This document shows, in pieces, positions 1-10,223 of a stretch of 64,000 bases of DNA. This stretch comes from Caenorhabditis remanei (taxonomy: Eukaryota > Nematoda > Chromadorea > Rhabditida > Rhabditidae): the NCBI RefSeq assembly GCF_010183535.1, contig NC_071331.1, positions 23,188,001 to 23,252,000 on the forward strand, read 5' to 3'. The position numbers and the translations under genes are program-made. A model generated the notes under the pieces. The model was not told where the DNA came from. It worked only from the letters and a program-made list of their open reading frames with translations, and made no database searches. Each line of letters starts with the position of its first letter. Within the stretch, counting starts at the first letter, position 1.

Positions 1-818
1 GAAACAGCAAAACAAATTCTGAGAATACAATTTTTGCTGTTTCTAGTTATATAAATGTAGAATGAGTTGAACTGATATTTTATTATATCCGAAACTTTCG
101 AATAAAACCGGGAAATATATATATATTCCTAAATACCCTATGGACAGAATTATTTTAACCGAAAAGTGAAAAATGTATCTAGAAATACATAAACTGTATT
201 TTTCCTATAGTTTTGACCTAAAAATCAAAATAAAAACTGTAGAAAAGATTAGAAAAGCAGTGCTTTCAGAAACCGAATTTTTATACCACAAGTCCGCAAT
301 TCTCGTGAAAAAAATGTCAGAAAATTGGAGTGATTGTTGTGTATTACTTCAGTTATGTGAAAAGTTTGAAACAGTAATTTTTATCACAAAATAATTTTTT
401 TCTGCTTCAAAAAATTTAGCTGATCGAAGGTGAGATAGCATCAGCGATGTTATTCCTCAGTTCTTATCTATTACATCTTGTAATTCAGACAGAAAGTGAA
501 AAATTTTAAAGTTTGAACGTTTTGAACCCTCCTACAGACTTTTGTAGATATTAAGTAAAATGAACTTAAAAAAATTTGTCAATCTAACTTTCCCTGTTTC
601 AAGATCTGTCAAAAAGAGCCTGTGTCTGAGGAATTGTGGTTCTGCTGTGGGTTGATCATCACTTACCATTTCACCTTGAAAATTACTATTAAAATTTTGA
701 TAATGCACCAAATCAGAACAGCGCCTATAATAGAACCGCCCGTATCAAAACTGTTACAAATCAGAACCGACTAAAAAACAATAAAACGACATATTCAAGG
801 AATTAGATCTAGATTCGA

Positions 819-1220
819 CCATCAAATAAAATCTCTAATATTTCCACAGCTGATGTTAAAAAGCTAGTTATTGTCAACATCTGTCTATCGCCTAATACTA
901 ACATTTCTATCTATTGATTTGAGTTGAAACAGTAAAATACTATAATTTATTTAGAGCTTTTGCAAATTGTGAACTATGACAATTCGAATTATGGGAAAGA
1001 TTGTTAGAGATAGTGACAAACTAGTAATTTTACACAAGCATCCCCTCCAATAACAAAATGTTCAAACGGGCAGAGCCCTTTCGAAAAATCACATAAATGA
1101 TATTGCATGCAATTCTTGTTCAAAGAAACCAACAATTTTTCTTGAAAAAGAATATTAAATTACTACAAAAGTTACCCTGTTTCAAAGTTTACCTATTACC
1201 AAGGTGAGTTAGGTTAAGCT
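819..1220. repeat. Copy A of a local duplication (empty-site copy)
   Basis: This stretch repeats, with few differences, at 2214-3206. Both begin near ACCATCAAAT and run through the same two piRNA motifs (925 and 1177 here, 2321 and 3161 there). Copy B is interrupted by a 575-bp MITE. Here the octamer ATCCCCTC at 1040-1047 is single and uninterrupted, so this copy preserves the pre-insertion site. Confidence 0.85.
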
Positions 1221-2441
1221 GATTTTACTTAAAAATTAATTGAAATTTGTATCATTATAAGTAATATACTCAACTTTACAATATCCAAATAATATTAATA
1301 AATTATCCCTATAAAGTATTTTCTTACCGTTTTCAATCACACAAGGGGATTTCGGTGGAGCGCAGTTGTGAAGTCTTCTACCATGTCTGTCACTTATTTT
1401 TGTGGTCTGAATAAAATTATGCTACCAATACAACAAAATTTGTGTAGACAAATACTAGTTTGTTCTGAAACAGTAAAATCTTGGAAACTAGCAATGATTT
1501 TTCCAGTTTGCTGAAAGTAAACTCCTGAAATATTAAAAATTGAAGGAAATGTAATTAATATCTGACAAAATCGGATCATAAAATAATTATAACATTTTAT
1601 ATAACCTTGAAACCAAAATTATATAGAAAAAAGTGAGCAAGGTCTAACAAAGAACACAACATGAAAATTTCTTGAAACTCTTTATAAATTTGGCTTGTTT
1701 CTGTAAAAGTGAATGTTGCAGACATATAAAAATACGACAAAAAACATAGATGAAATTGATTAGCACCTTTAAGAGGCCTAGGGACAAGAACGGTACAAAA
1801 TTTGAATATATATATAGCCGGTATAGTAAGTCCAAATATTCCTTATGACGCAAAAATGTACCATTCTTATCAATAGAGCGCGGCTGCACAGGTAGCTCTG
1901 ACCGTAGACCTATACCTCAGCGTGTACCAATTAAAATCCGCGGTTTAGTGTTCAAAACAAAAAATTTTTAACATTAATAGTTTTGTGAAACAGAAAATAT
2001 GAACCGATTTTATCAAAGGGGTTATTTCAGACATAAATGAACGCAGAATATAGAAAATAGAAAATTTCTTGGAGCCCGATCTGAAAATTAGTTTGAAAGA
2101 AGTTATGACCTGTCAAAGTGCCAAAGTCGCTCCGGTGCACATTTTACGAAATCTTGAAATCGTCATGTTTGGAATAACGCAGCTTCCCCTTTACTTTGTC
2201 TAACTTTCCAAGCACCATCAAATATAATCTCTAATATTTCAACAGCTGATGTTAAAAAGCTAGTTATTGTCAACATCTGTCTATCGCCTAATACTAACAT
2301 TTCTATCTATTGATTTGAGTTGAAACAGTAAAGTACTATAATTTATTTAGAGCGTTTGCAAATCGTGAACTATGACAGTTCGAATTATGGGAGATTGTTA
2401 GAGATAGTGACAAACTAGTAATTTTACACAAGCATCCCCTC

Positions 2442-3016
2442 CAGGGTGCTCAACCGAAGGTAAAACCGATGAAAAACCGATTTTTTTTAACCGATGAAAA
2501 TCGTTTCTCTCTCCGAAGAATTTTAACCGATTTCTCAAAAACTGAAATCGGTAGGAAATCGATCAACAATCGGAGAAGAATCGATTTTCTTCGATTGTGT
2601 TTTGAAAAAAACCGTTCGGTTTCGGTTTTTATCGGTCTTGAAACCGGTTAAAAAATCGATTATTCTTCGATTTTTACCGATTTTCACCGGTTTTTTTTTT
2701 GAAATTCAAACTTTCACGTTTCGATTACACGTTTTTTTTCTATTTTTAAAGAAAATTTGAACAAAATATGATAAAAACGTGACAAACCGCCGTAGAGTTT
2801 GAACTTTCAGAAAATCCGGTGAAAATCGGTAAAAATCGGAGACTAATCGGTTTTAACCGGTTTCTAAACCGAACAAAATCGGTTTTTTTTCAAAACAATC
2901 GAAGAAAATCGAATTTTAACCGATTTTTCCCTGGAGAAAAACCGATTTCTTTTTTAAAAACCGGATCATATTTTCACCGATTTTAATCGGTTTTGAAGTA
3001 TCGGTTGAGCATCCTG
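2442..3016. mobile_element. hAT-type MITE, 575 bp, with 8-bp target duplication
   Basis: Terminal inverted repeats are CAGGGTGCTCAACCGA on the left and CAGGATGCTCAACCGA (reverse complement) on the right. ATCCCCTC is duplicated at 2434-2441 and 3017-3024. The interior is a palindromic array of AACCGATTTT/AAAATCGGTT-like units and has no transposase. An 8-bp duplication with CAGGG-type ends is diagnostic of hAT elements. The empty site is seen in the paralogous copy at 1040-1047, so the boundaries are exact. A short open frame at 2469-2651 lies in the repeat units and is not a gene. Confidence 0.93.
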
Positions 3017-4087
3017 ATCCCCTCCAATAACAAAATGTTCAAACGGGCGGAACCATTTCGAAAAATTACATCAATGATATTGCATGCAATTCTTGTTCAA
3101 AGAAACCAACAATTTTCAAATTTTCTTGAAACATAATATTAGATTACTACTATGGCACTTCTGTTTCAAAGTTTACCTATTACCAAGGTGAGTTAGGTTA
3201 AATTAATTTTATTGGAATATGTGTTTTAAAAAATGAAATTTGTATAATTAAAAGAACAGACTGTGGTCATACGCAACTTTACAACATTTAACGAATTTTT
3301 TAATCTGAAAAATGCCTTTTAACGTTTCAACGTAGGAAGAGGATTAACTAACTTTTGCGAACTTTTGTAATTCTTAACATCATTATTTGAAACAGAGAAA
3401 AGCATAAAACTCGACGATAGCCAATTGTCAATATTTAGTACCGTTTCCGTAATAAATCTTTATGTATTTTTTAAAATCGTGTTTTAAAGAGTTAGGTAAA
3501 GTGGAAAAACAAGGATAAAATATTCTTGCTAATAATTTTTTGAAACCGAGAATGTTATGAGATTTCAATGAATTTGTTTTTCAAATATTGCAAAAACATC
3601 GTGTTGCACTGATTTATAACAAACTTATCAACATTAAAAACAAAAAAAATGCTAAAAACTCGAATTGAAATAACCAGCCTTGCCTGACTGTACGTCAAAA
3701 ATTTTATGCACTTTTCACTCCGTAAAATTTTCATTTTAGGTAGTTATGTATGTCGTTATTTTCCAAAAAAAAACCCAAACAACAAAGAAAAAGCTGCAGT
3801 CCCAATAGATCACGTCAATCTATGAAAAATATCAAAATTTTGGAAATAAAATATTTGAAACAGTAGAAAATTGCGATTCTTTCCACTGTACATATGTCGT
3901 CATTTTCCAAAAAAACGCAAACGACAAAAAGAAAAAGCTATAGAGTCTGACGGAGTCCCAATAAATCATATCAATTTTTGAAATAAACTATTTGAAACAG
4001 TAGAAAGAAAATATGCGATTTCTTCCCGTTTCGGATTTTGGGAACATTTTTTTGTTTGATTAGATTACTATTAGCAAGGCACGCTAC

Positions 4088-4192
4088 TTACAACCGCGCT
4101 CTACCGAAACCAAAGAAAATTGTGTGCGAAATTGAGAGACTCAGAGAATAACAGACATTTTTCAAGGGAATTTCGGTGGAGCGCAGTTGTCA
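4088..4192. mobile_element. Short palindromic MITE with TTACAACNGCGC ends
   Basis: TTACAACCGCGCTCTACCG at the left faces CGGTGGAGCGCAGTTGT at the right across about 105 bp. Related copies or half-copies are at about 1344-1370, 5496-5602, 29281-29385, 24541-24783 (longer interior) and 60915-60972. The family has no coding capacity. Confidence 0.6.
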
Positions 4193-5039
4193 GAACTGAA
4201 CCAAGCTAATACGTGAGTCCCAAATCTTCTTCCATGCCTGTCACTTATTTTTGAGGTTTGAATAAAATTATGCCACCAATACAACAACATTTGTGTAGAC
4301 ATTTACTAGTTTGTTCTGAAACAGTCAAATTATAAACAGTGAAATCCATAGTTTGTTGAAAGTGAACTTCTGAAATACTAAAATTTGAAGAGAATGTGAA
4401 AACTGCGGAAATCTGATTGGAGGAATATGTTATCAAGAACTCCAATTATAATATTTTATAAACTTTGAAACAGAAGAGCTATATAATAAAAAAAAGATTC
4501 TAGATGAAACATTGTAATTTTTATTTATTCATCAGAACTCTTTGCCACGTCTTCAACTACACCAGAATTTGTTTTTCAAAATAATTTCTTGAAATTGTAT
4601 ATATACGTAAGCTTGGTTTGAATTTGTTAATTTTAATTACACCTGAATGAAAAATACCAGTGATTCAAGACACAAGAGGTTTAGATTGAACCCTGAATTT
4701 TGAAACAGTAAATTTGGAATAAAAATGTGGAAAAGTAGTTGACATGATCGAAAATAACCAATAACTACACTGAATAACAATACGATATTAAATTATTAAA
4801 GCGCTCAAAAATTTTATGACCCTGCTCTAACTTTATGACTCAGTAATATTGCACTTTAATTTGAAGAGGTGACAAATTACCAATGAAACAGTGAATTTAA
4901 TGTAAACTACTTTACATATGTACTATACTTTTTTCTGTTTCACAGAAATCACACTCGTTTTCGTATTATTGTTATCCATTCTGTGCGGTACAGGTATAAC
5001 GTGAGTTTTTTTGTAATATTTTTTTCTTAAGTTTAGACG

Positions 5040-5115
5040 ATAATCAGAATCGTGTCAAAAGCAAGCAGAAAAAGCCAATTAAATCAGAACGACACATCAG
5101 AAGCAGTTGAATATG
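5040..5115. repeat. Degenerate AATCAGAA repeat, first block
   Basis: Units close to AATCAGAA or GAAGCAG recur every 8-20 bases. A longer block of the same type is at 5870-6040. No function is apparent. Confidence 0.5.
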
Positions 5116-5495
5116 TCAGAAGTTTGGCTTCCATTCGGACAGGGTAAAACTCGGGGACCCGCTACCGGCCCTCTTTTTGTGTGAAATTTTTCTGATAAAA
5201 CTTTATTGAAAATGGAAAAAACTGCTTTACGTCACGCAAAAAAAAACTATTGTATATTTGAAAAAAAACATAAAAACTGCTCAAATATCTGATATAACTT
5301 ACAAGGGAACCTTTTAAATGGTCCTTAATGTCAGCAAAAACAACCTATACAGATCGAAAGAGGATGTTTGAAAACCTATAAATCACCTTTCAAAAGTTGC
5401 TTACGTGAACTGTAAGTAGCTGAAATCTCGACCTGAAAGTAGACCATTTTTACCATTGATTTGCCTCCTCCTCTTGCCCTCTCGCCTCTTGCTTT

Positions 5496-5602
5496 TTACA
5501 ATCGTGCTCTACCGAAACAAAAGAAATAGTGTGCGAAATTGAGATATTTAGAGAAAAAGAGACATTTCTCAAGGGGATTTTGATGGGGCGCATTTGTAAG
5601 AA
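5496..5602. mobile_element. Second palindromic MITE of the TTACAACNGCGC family
   Basis: TTACAATCGTGCTCTACCG faces a diverged GGGGCGCATTTGTAAG end. It is more decayed than the copy at 4088-4192. The short open frame across it (5529-5726) shows no gene features. Confidence 0.5.
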
Positions 5603-5795
5603 CGGCGCTGAGCTAATGAAAATAGTCAAGAAAATTACGCCAAATTTCGGAAAAAGTTTTTTATTTCTGTTTCAAAGAAATGTCACTAGTTTTCATTATA
5701 TTTCTATTCATTCAATAGGTGATTAAATGGGCAAATAGAGCATGAAAATTTTGTTCTTGTTATGTTTTATCTCAAGTTGAAACGATAATAAGAAG

Positions 5796-5859
5796 CAGGG
5801 TTGAGCGGAATTCCGTCTTTCGTCTTCATTACAAAAAAACCGAGTTCCGCTCAACTCTG
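5796..5859. mobile_element. 64-bp hAT-type micro-MITE
   Basis: Ends CAGGGTTGAGCGGAA and CAGAGTTGAGCGGAA (reverse complement) enclose only about 30 bp. The flanking octamers ATAAGAAG (5788-5795) and ATCAGAAG (5860-5867) agree at 7 of 8 positions. It belongs to the same end-family as the elements at 25458-25697 and 61720-62178, and is the smallest member here. Confidence 0.75.
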
Positions 5860-5869
5860 ATCAGAAGCA

Positions 5870-6040
5870 ATAAGAAAACATTAGAATTGTGGCAGAAGCG
5901 AGCAGAAGAAGTCAGGATATTAAATCGGAACAAAGTCAGAGTTGGATCAGAAGAATCAGAAACTGTTAGAATACAAAATCAGAACAGAATCAGAAAAAAA
6001 ATGAGAATAACACATCAGAAGAAGTCAGAAGAAGAACAGA
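5870..6040. repeat. Degenerate AATCAGAA(C) repeat, second block
   Basis: AATCAGAA, GAAGTCAGAA and AGAACAGAATCAG units recur imperfectly through this stretch, directly before the hAT-like element at 6055. It resembles the block at 5040-5115. No gene is visible. Confidence 0.6.
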
Positions 6041-6054
6041 TTCGTAGTACTCAA

Positions 6055-7219
6055 TAGTGTTCCGACAAGCGATCAGCAATGCTCGCCGAGCGCAAGAAAT
6101 CTCGCATTTCTCGCACACGCAGTACTCGCATGTTTTATTTTTGTTTGGCGTGAATGCGAGAATATTCTCGTTCTCGCAAATGCTCGCATTTTCTCGTTCT
6201 TTCATTTCTCGTTCTCGCAGATGATCGCATTTTTCAAATTTTCGCGTGAAGATCGCAAAAAATTGCGAGACTCGCGAGACTCGCATTTGAAAATAGCATT
6301 TATTCTTACCAGGGAAGAATCCCGAGTCGAGATGGATTTATGGGTCGAGACAGATATCACTAGATCGGAAATTTTGCACTGATTTCGAATATGCATTCCA
6401 ATCTTTCAAAACGATTTTATGAAATAAGTTATTCAGGGTTTTGTGAGTACCAAAATGGAAACTTTGAAGGCACGTTAATTATCCGAAAAACTAATTTTAT
6501 TGGGTTGAGTTAAATTACAGTATGTTTCAAACGTCAGGGAACATTTTCAGCCGTTTATTAGACAAAAACATTTTTGGACATATGTATTTTGAAGTTTTTG
6601 GTAAATTAGGCCAACGTTTTATTTTTATTTTTTATTGTTTTATTGGCCAAGTTTGCTTGGGTGACCTGAAAACGTAATTATAAATTAGATGGATTGAACA
6701 TCCTATTGTATTTCTTATGATCAAAGAACGCAACATTTTTTCAAGTTCAAGGTTTCATCACAACTTTCATCCTGACTTGTTCTTCATGTAAATTCAAAAT
6801 GTGTTCATTGAATTCTACGTACTCGTTTACATAAAAAGTTTTCATTCTGTTTTAGCGTTCTGGGTTCTCATGACAGCCCGCCAAACATTTCAATAACCTC
6901 CCCATGACTCCCCAAGAGAAGAAAATGAATAACTTCGCCCCACGTTTCTTTTATTATAATCAAAAACAGAGGAAAACAGTGAAATGTACTGTAGTTCAAG
7001 TATGATTGCGAGACTCGCGAGTCTCGCAATATTCATCACGCGAGCATTAGAAAATGCGATCACGTGCGAGAACGAGCATTTGCGAGGCGAGAAATATGCG
7101 AGCATTTGCGAGAATGAAAATATTCTCGCATTCACGCAAGACTAAAATATAAAATGCGAGTAATGCGAGAACGAGAAACAGCGAGAATTGCGAGAATCGT
7201 CTCGCGAATCGGAACACTA
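6055..7219. mobile_element. hAT-like element, 1165 bp, CTCGC-rich ends
   Basis: Inverted ends TAGTGTTCCGA face each other. The flanking octamers GTACTCAA (6047-6054) and GTACTTAA (7220-7227) match at 7 of 8 positions. About 230 bp at each end is dense in GCGAG/CTCGC units that can fold back on one another. The central ~700 bp (6300-7000) is not palindromic and has no convincing coding frame, so it is either a deletion remnant or captured sequence. The open frames at 5990-6396 and 6890-7135 lie in the repetitive ends. Confidence 0.75.
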
Positions 7220-8084
7220 GTACTTAATGTCCAGTGAATCGGACTTTGGAATTTGAAAAAAAAAAGTTTGCTTCTAATACACAAACGGCTTTAAAAAGCT
7301 GATAGAATTTAGTTATTGCTGGAAAAAAAGTTCATTAATTGTAAAACTGTGAAACCCGAAAATTTGGAGTTCCAGAATTATTTTTTCGCTGCATAGATTT
7401 GTGATATAAAATTATTGAAACAGTAAAAACTCACAGTCAGATCTATAATAATTATAAATATAAAAATGATGTCGTATTTCAAATATTTACTGAATGATAC
7501 AGTAATATGAGTTTAGTGAGTAATTTTTGAATGCTTATATTATGCTTATATATTCTGACTTTAATCACTCTTTTTTCACTGTATCATATTAGATTTTTGT
7601 CAATTGTATAGTATTTCTCCTGTCCTGAAGATGGCCATGTGGCCGAAACGTCGACAATTTTATTGAATAAATAAATACATGATGAAACGGCGATTTTTTT
7701 TTAAATTTTCGAATTATCAAAGAAATTATTAGACACATTGTTGCTCAATTTGGTGAAATAACATTTTCGAAACAGCAGCTATCACTGAATAACATTTTTC
7801 CACAACAACATTTACTGGTTTCAGAAACAGTAAAAAACGTAAAACTGTGTTCATTTTAGGTTAGAAAAAAATTACCTATTTGAAAATCTCAAATATACAA
7901 ATTTAGTGCAAAACTATATTAGCATAATAATTTTTTTCAAGAAGCTTTGAAATTATCAGGCACATTGATAAATTAAAATTGAAATAAAAGACGATTCAAA
8001 AATAAAATTAACAGAAAGTATAATAATTACGAACTAAATTGGAAAAGTTGAAACAGTCATTTTCCACTGAAAACAGCCAAAGTG

Positions 8085-8900
8085 ATGCGTGTGTGGTAAA
8101 ACAACTAATACTACTCCTAAACTTTGATTTTTATTGACAATTTTTTGAAACAGTTTTTATTTCAAAAATAGGTAACTTATCTTGGATGAGCTGAAAAAAA
8201 ACCCAAGTTTTATATTTAAAAAACAGTAAAAATAATTTTGAGAACTGGAAAAATACACATGTTTATCAAATACTAACTGTCATTCCTACAATTAGTGAGT
8301 ATTTGAAACAGTGTACTTTTTGTAAAAGTTTGATAAAAACGTATACTGTTTCAAATAATTTTTATCGATAGTTGCATTTCAATGCACTCATTCTCATCAA
8401 CAAGCTGATAACACAATAATCAGTACAGAAGGTCAAGGAAAAAATAAATTCTCTAGGTGTTAGATCCGAAAAGTAATTAGAAACGTGTTATAAGGTCTCT
8501 GGAATTCAGGAATTGAAATTAATGATTTTATGCCCCGCACGTATTATCAATTGTACATTTATACAGATTATACATAATTTTTGAAACAGTAATTAAAAAA
8601 TAACTGATAATAGATTTAAGAAATTGTATGCAACACTCATTTGTTCGGGTATAAATAAATTGCGATCAATTCAATTGATATTGTTGATAAAAAATTCAAA
8701 ACGTGATGAAACAGAAATATTTTACTCTTTCAAGACTAGTATGTCATGCAGAAAACTATACCGCAACATTCAGCTCCTAAAATTTCAAAATCAAAAGAAA
8801 TGTATTCATTTATACTCACTCTGTAACATTTTCAATCACTGTTTCAAGAATGTTACAATAAATACTAAGTTTAGGAAACATTGTTTATAAAAATTCCACA
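8085..8900 (+). repeat. Arm 1 of an inverted duplication flanking the receptor gene
   Basis: The run from AACTAATACTACTCC through TTCAATTGAT and ATGTCATGCAG reappears reverse-complemented at about 14500-15500. Paired piRNA cores are 8146 with 15438, 8304 with 15302, 8582 with 15035 and 8707 with 14645, all with strand swapped as expected. The cores at 8346 and 8839 have decayed partners in the other arm. Confidence 0.85.
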
Positions 8901-8932
8901 TTTTCATTGAACCTTCAAAAAACTATAATATA

Positions 8933-9578
8933 ACACGGCCTCCCACACTGAGAAAAAAGAACTGCAAGGAACGTGAAGCTGATTTTTTCACGTTTTAATT
9001 AAATTCTGTTGATTTTCGCCCTGAAAATGCAGTATTTTTCAGGTTTTCAGACGTAGCAATGGTTAAAAAAGTGTCCCATCCATAAGAATTGTGAAAAATT
9101 ATATTTTCTGAGCCAAAAAACATTTTCATGAGCCAAAAAACGTAAATTTTGGTTAGAAATTGACTTTTTTGATACAGAAAAACCGATTTTCAGAAAAATG
9201 AGATTTTCAACAATTTCAGCCAATATACATATTTTCTGAAAACTTTAACGGTTTCAGAGCCTTCTCAAGTACATTATGTGCAATTTTCGTTTGAAACAGT
9301 TTTCTGCCAAAAAAGTTACACATATTTTTTTGAAAATCGGTTTTTCTGTATCAAAAAAGTCAATTTTTGACCAAAATTTACGTTTCTTGGCTCATAAGAT
9401 AGAAAATATAATTTTTCACAATTCTTATGGATGGGACACTTTTTTAACCATTGCTACGTCTGAAAACCTGAAAAATACTGAATTTTCAGTGCAAAAAATA
9501 AAAGAATTGAATTAAAACGTGAAAAAAAATCGGCTTCACGTTTCTTAGAGCTCTTTTTCGCAGTGTGGGAGACCGTGT
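8933..9578. mobile_element. Palindromic MITE with ACACGGNCTCCCACACTG ends
   Basis: The left end ACACGGCCTCCCACACTG faces CAGTGTGGGAGACCGTGT. Flanking octamers ATAATATA and ATAATAAA agree at 7 of 8 positions, suggesting a hAT-like origin. Almost the whole 646 bp is self-complementary, including the GGATGGGACACTTTTTTAACC segments. Relatives are at 21010-21402 and, partly, 27520-27860. The open frame at 9276-9515 is a shadow of the palindrome. Confidence 0.75.
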
Positions 9579-9811
9579 ATAATAAAACACTTTCCTGTTT
9601 CAAATAATACATTTTTCACGTTAACGTAAACATATAATAGTAACGATATTGTTCATTTACTCTACTGCACAATATCCCAGTTTTTAACCAGAAAAAAACT
9701 TATTGTCAGCTGTTTCAAAATTTTCAGATGTTTCATACGACGACACCTTAAAACATCTAATACCGGTTCAATAATTTTAAATGAGTTGTAGTACTTCAGC
9801 ACAAACAAAAA

Positions 9812-10013
9812 CTATAGTGTTCACCTAAAGGTGGCCGTGGAGTTATGGGTCGTCACCTATGGAAAGCTGAGAACTTTGATCTCGTTTTTCTTGAATACCA
9901 GGCCTTGAAGGCAAAAACTGAATATATATTTGGAATCAGCGTTTTCCCAGCTTTCCAATGATATAGGTCACCACCTATAACTCCACGGTCACCTGGAGGC
10001 CTTCCCTAGTTAG
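9812..10013. mobile_element. Palindromic MITE related to the 27968-28623 element
   Basis: GGTGGCCGTGGAGTTATGGGTC at the left pairs with ATAACTCCACGGTCACC at the right, with a TTCCCTAGTTAG edge. The interior TTGGAATCAGCGTTTTC is shared with 27968-28623. There is no coding potential. Confidence 0.6.
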
Positions 10014-10223
10014 TACTTGTCTTGTCTCTCATTTTTCTCAGTAATTAAACTTTCCTACTATTTCAAAATTTTCAAATAAAAAAAAACATAATTTTAGTAT
10101 ACAATTCCTCCAATTAAATTATTCTTTCTGTTTCAAAATGTTTAGATTTAAAAAATGAATTTCAGAAAATTAATTAAAAGGAATGTATTTCATTTTGATT
10201 TTGAAATTTTTTTTAAAAATCAA

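Larger units (their letters stand above)
1..5760. ncRNA. 21U-RNA (type I piRNA) promoter group 1
   Basis: Seventeen exact copies of the piRNA promoter core are present. Minus-strand copies (TGAAACAG as read on +) start at 367, 925, 1466, 1986, 2321, 3388, 3856, 3993, 4317, 4466, 4701 and 4884. Plus-strand copies (CTGTTTCA) start at 594, 1177, 3161, 4935 and 5667. Most have the extended AT context of the 34-bp Ruby motif. In this gene class each motif drives its own capped precursor of about 26 nt, and the mature 5' U lies roughly 35-45 nt downstream, at the T of a YRNT signal. One candidate lies on the minus strand at 1427 down to 1407, whose T sits 39 nt past the core at 1466; the paralogous locus at 4317 conserves this stretch. 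No protein gene is seen here. Exact mature ends cannot be read from DNA alone. Confidence 0.85.
7380..10140. ncRNA. 21U-RNA promoter group 2
   Basis: Exact minus-strand cores start at 7416, 8049, 8146, 8304, 8582, 8707 and 9292. Plus-strand cores start at 8346, 8839, 9595, 9710 and 10128. The copies at 8304 and 8346 point away from each other over about 50 bp. The copies at 8146-8839 lie in a segment duplicated in inverted orientation at 14.5-15.5 kb. The 9292 core lies inside the MITE at 8933-9578, so it may be a chance or hitch-hiking motif. No protein gene is seen. Confidence 0.8.
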
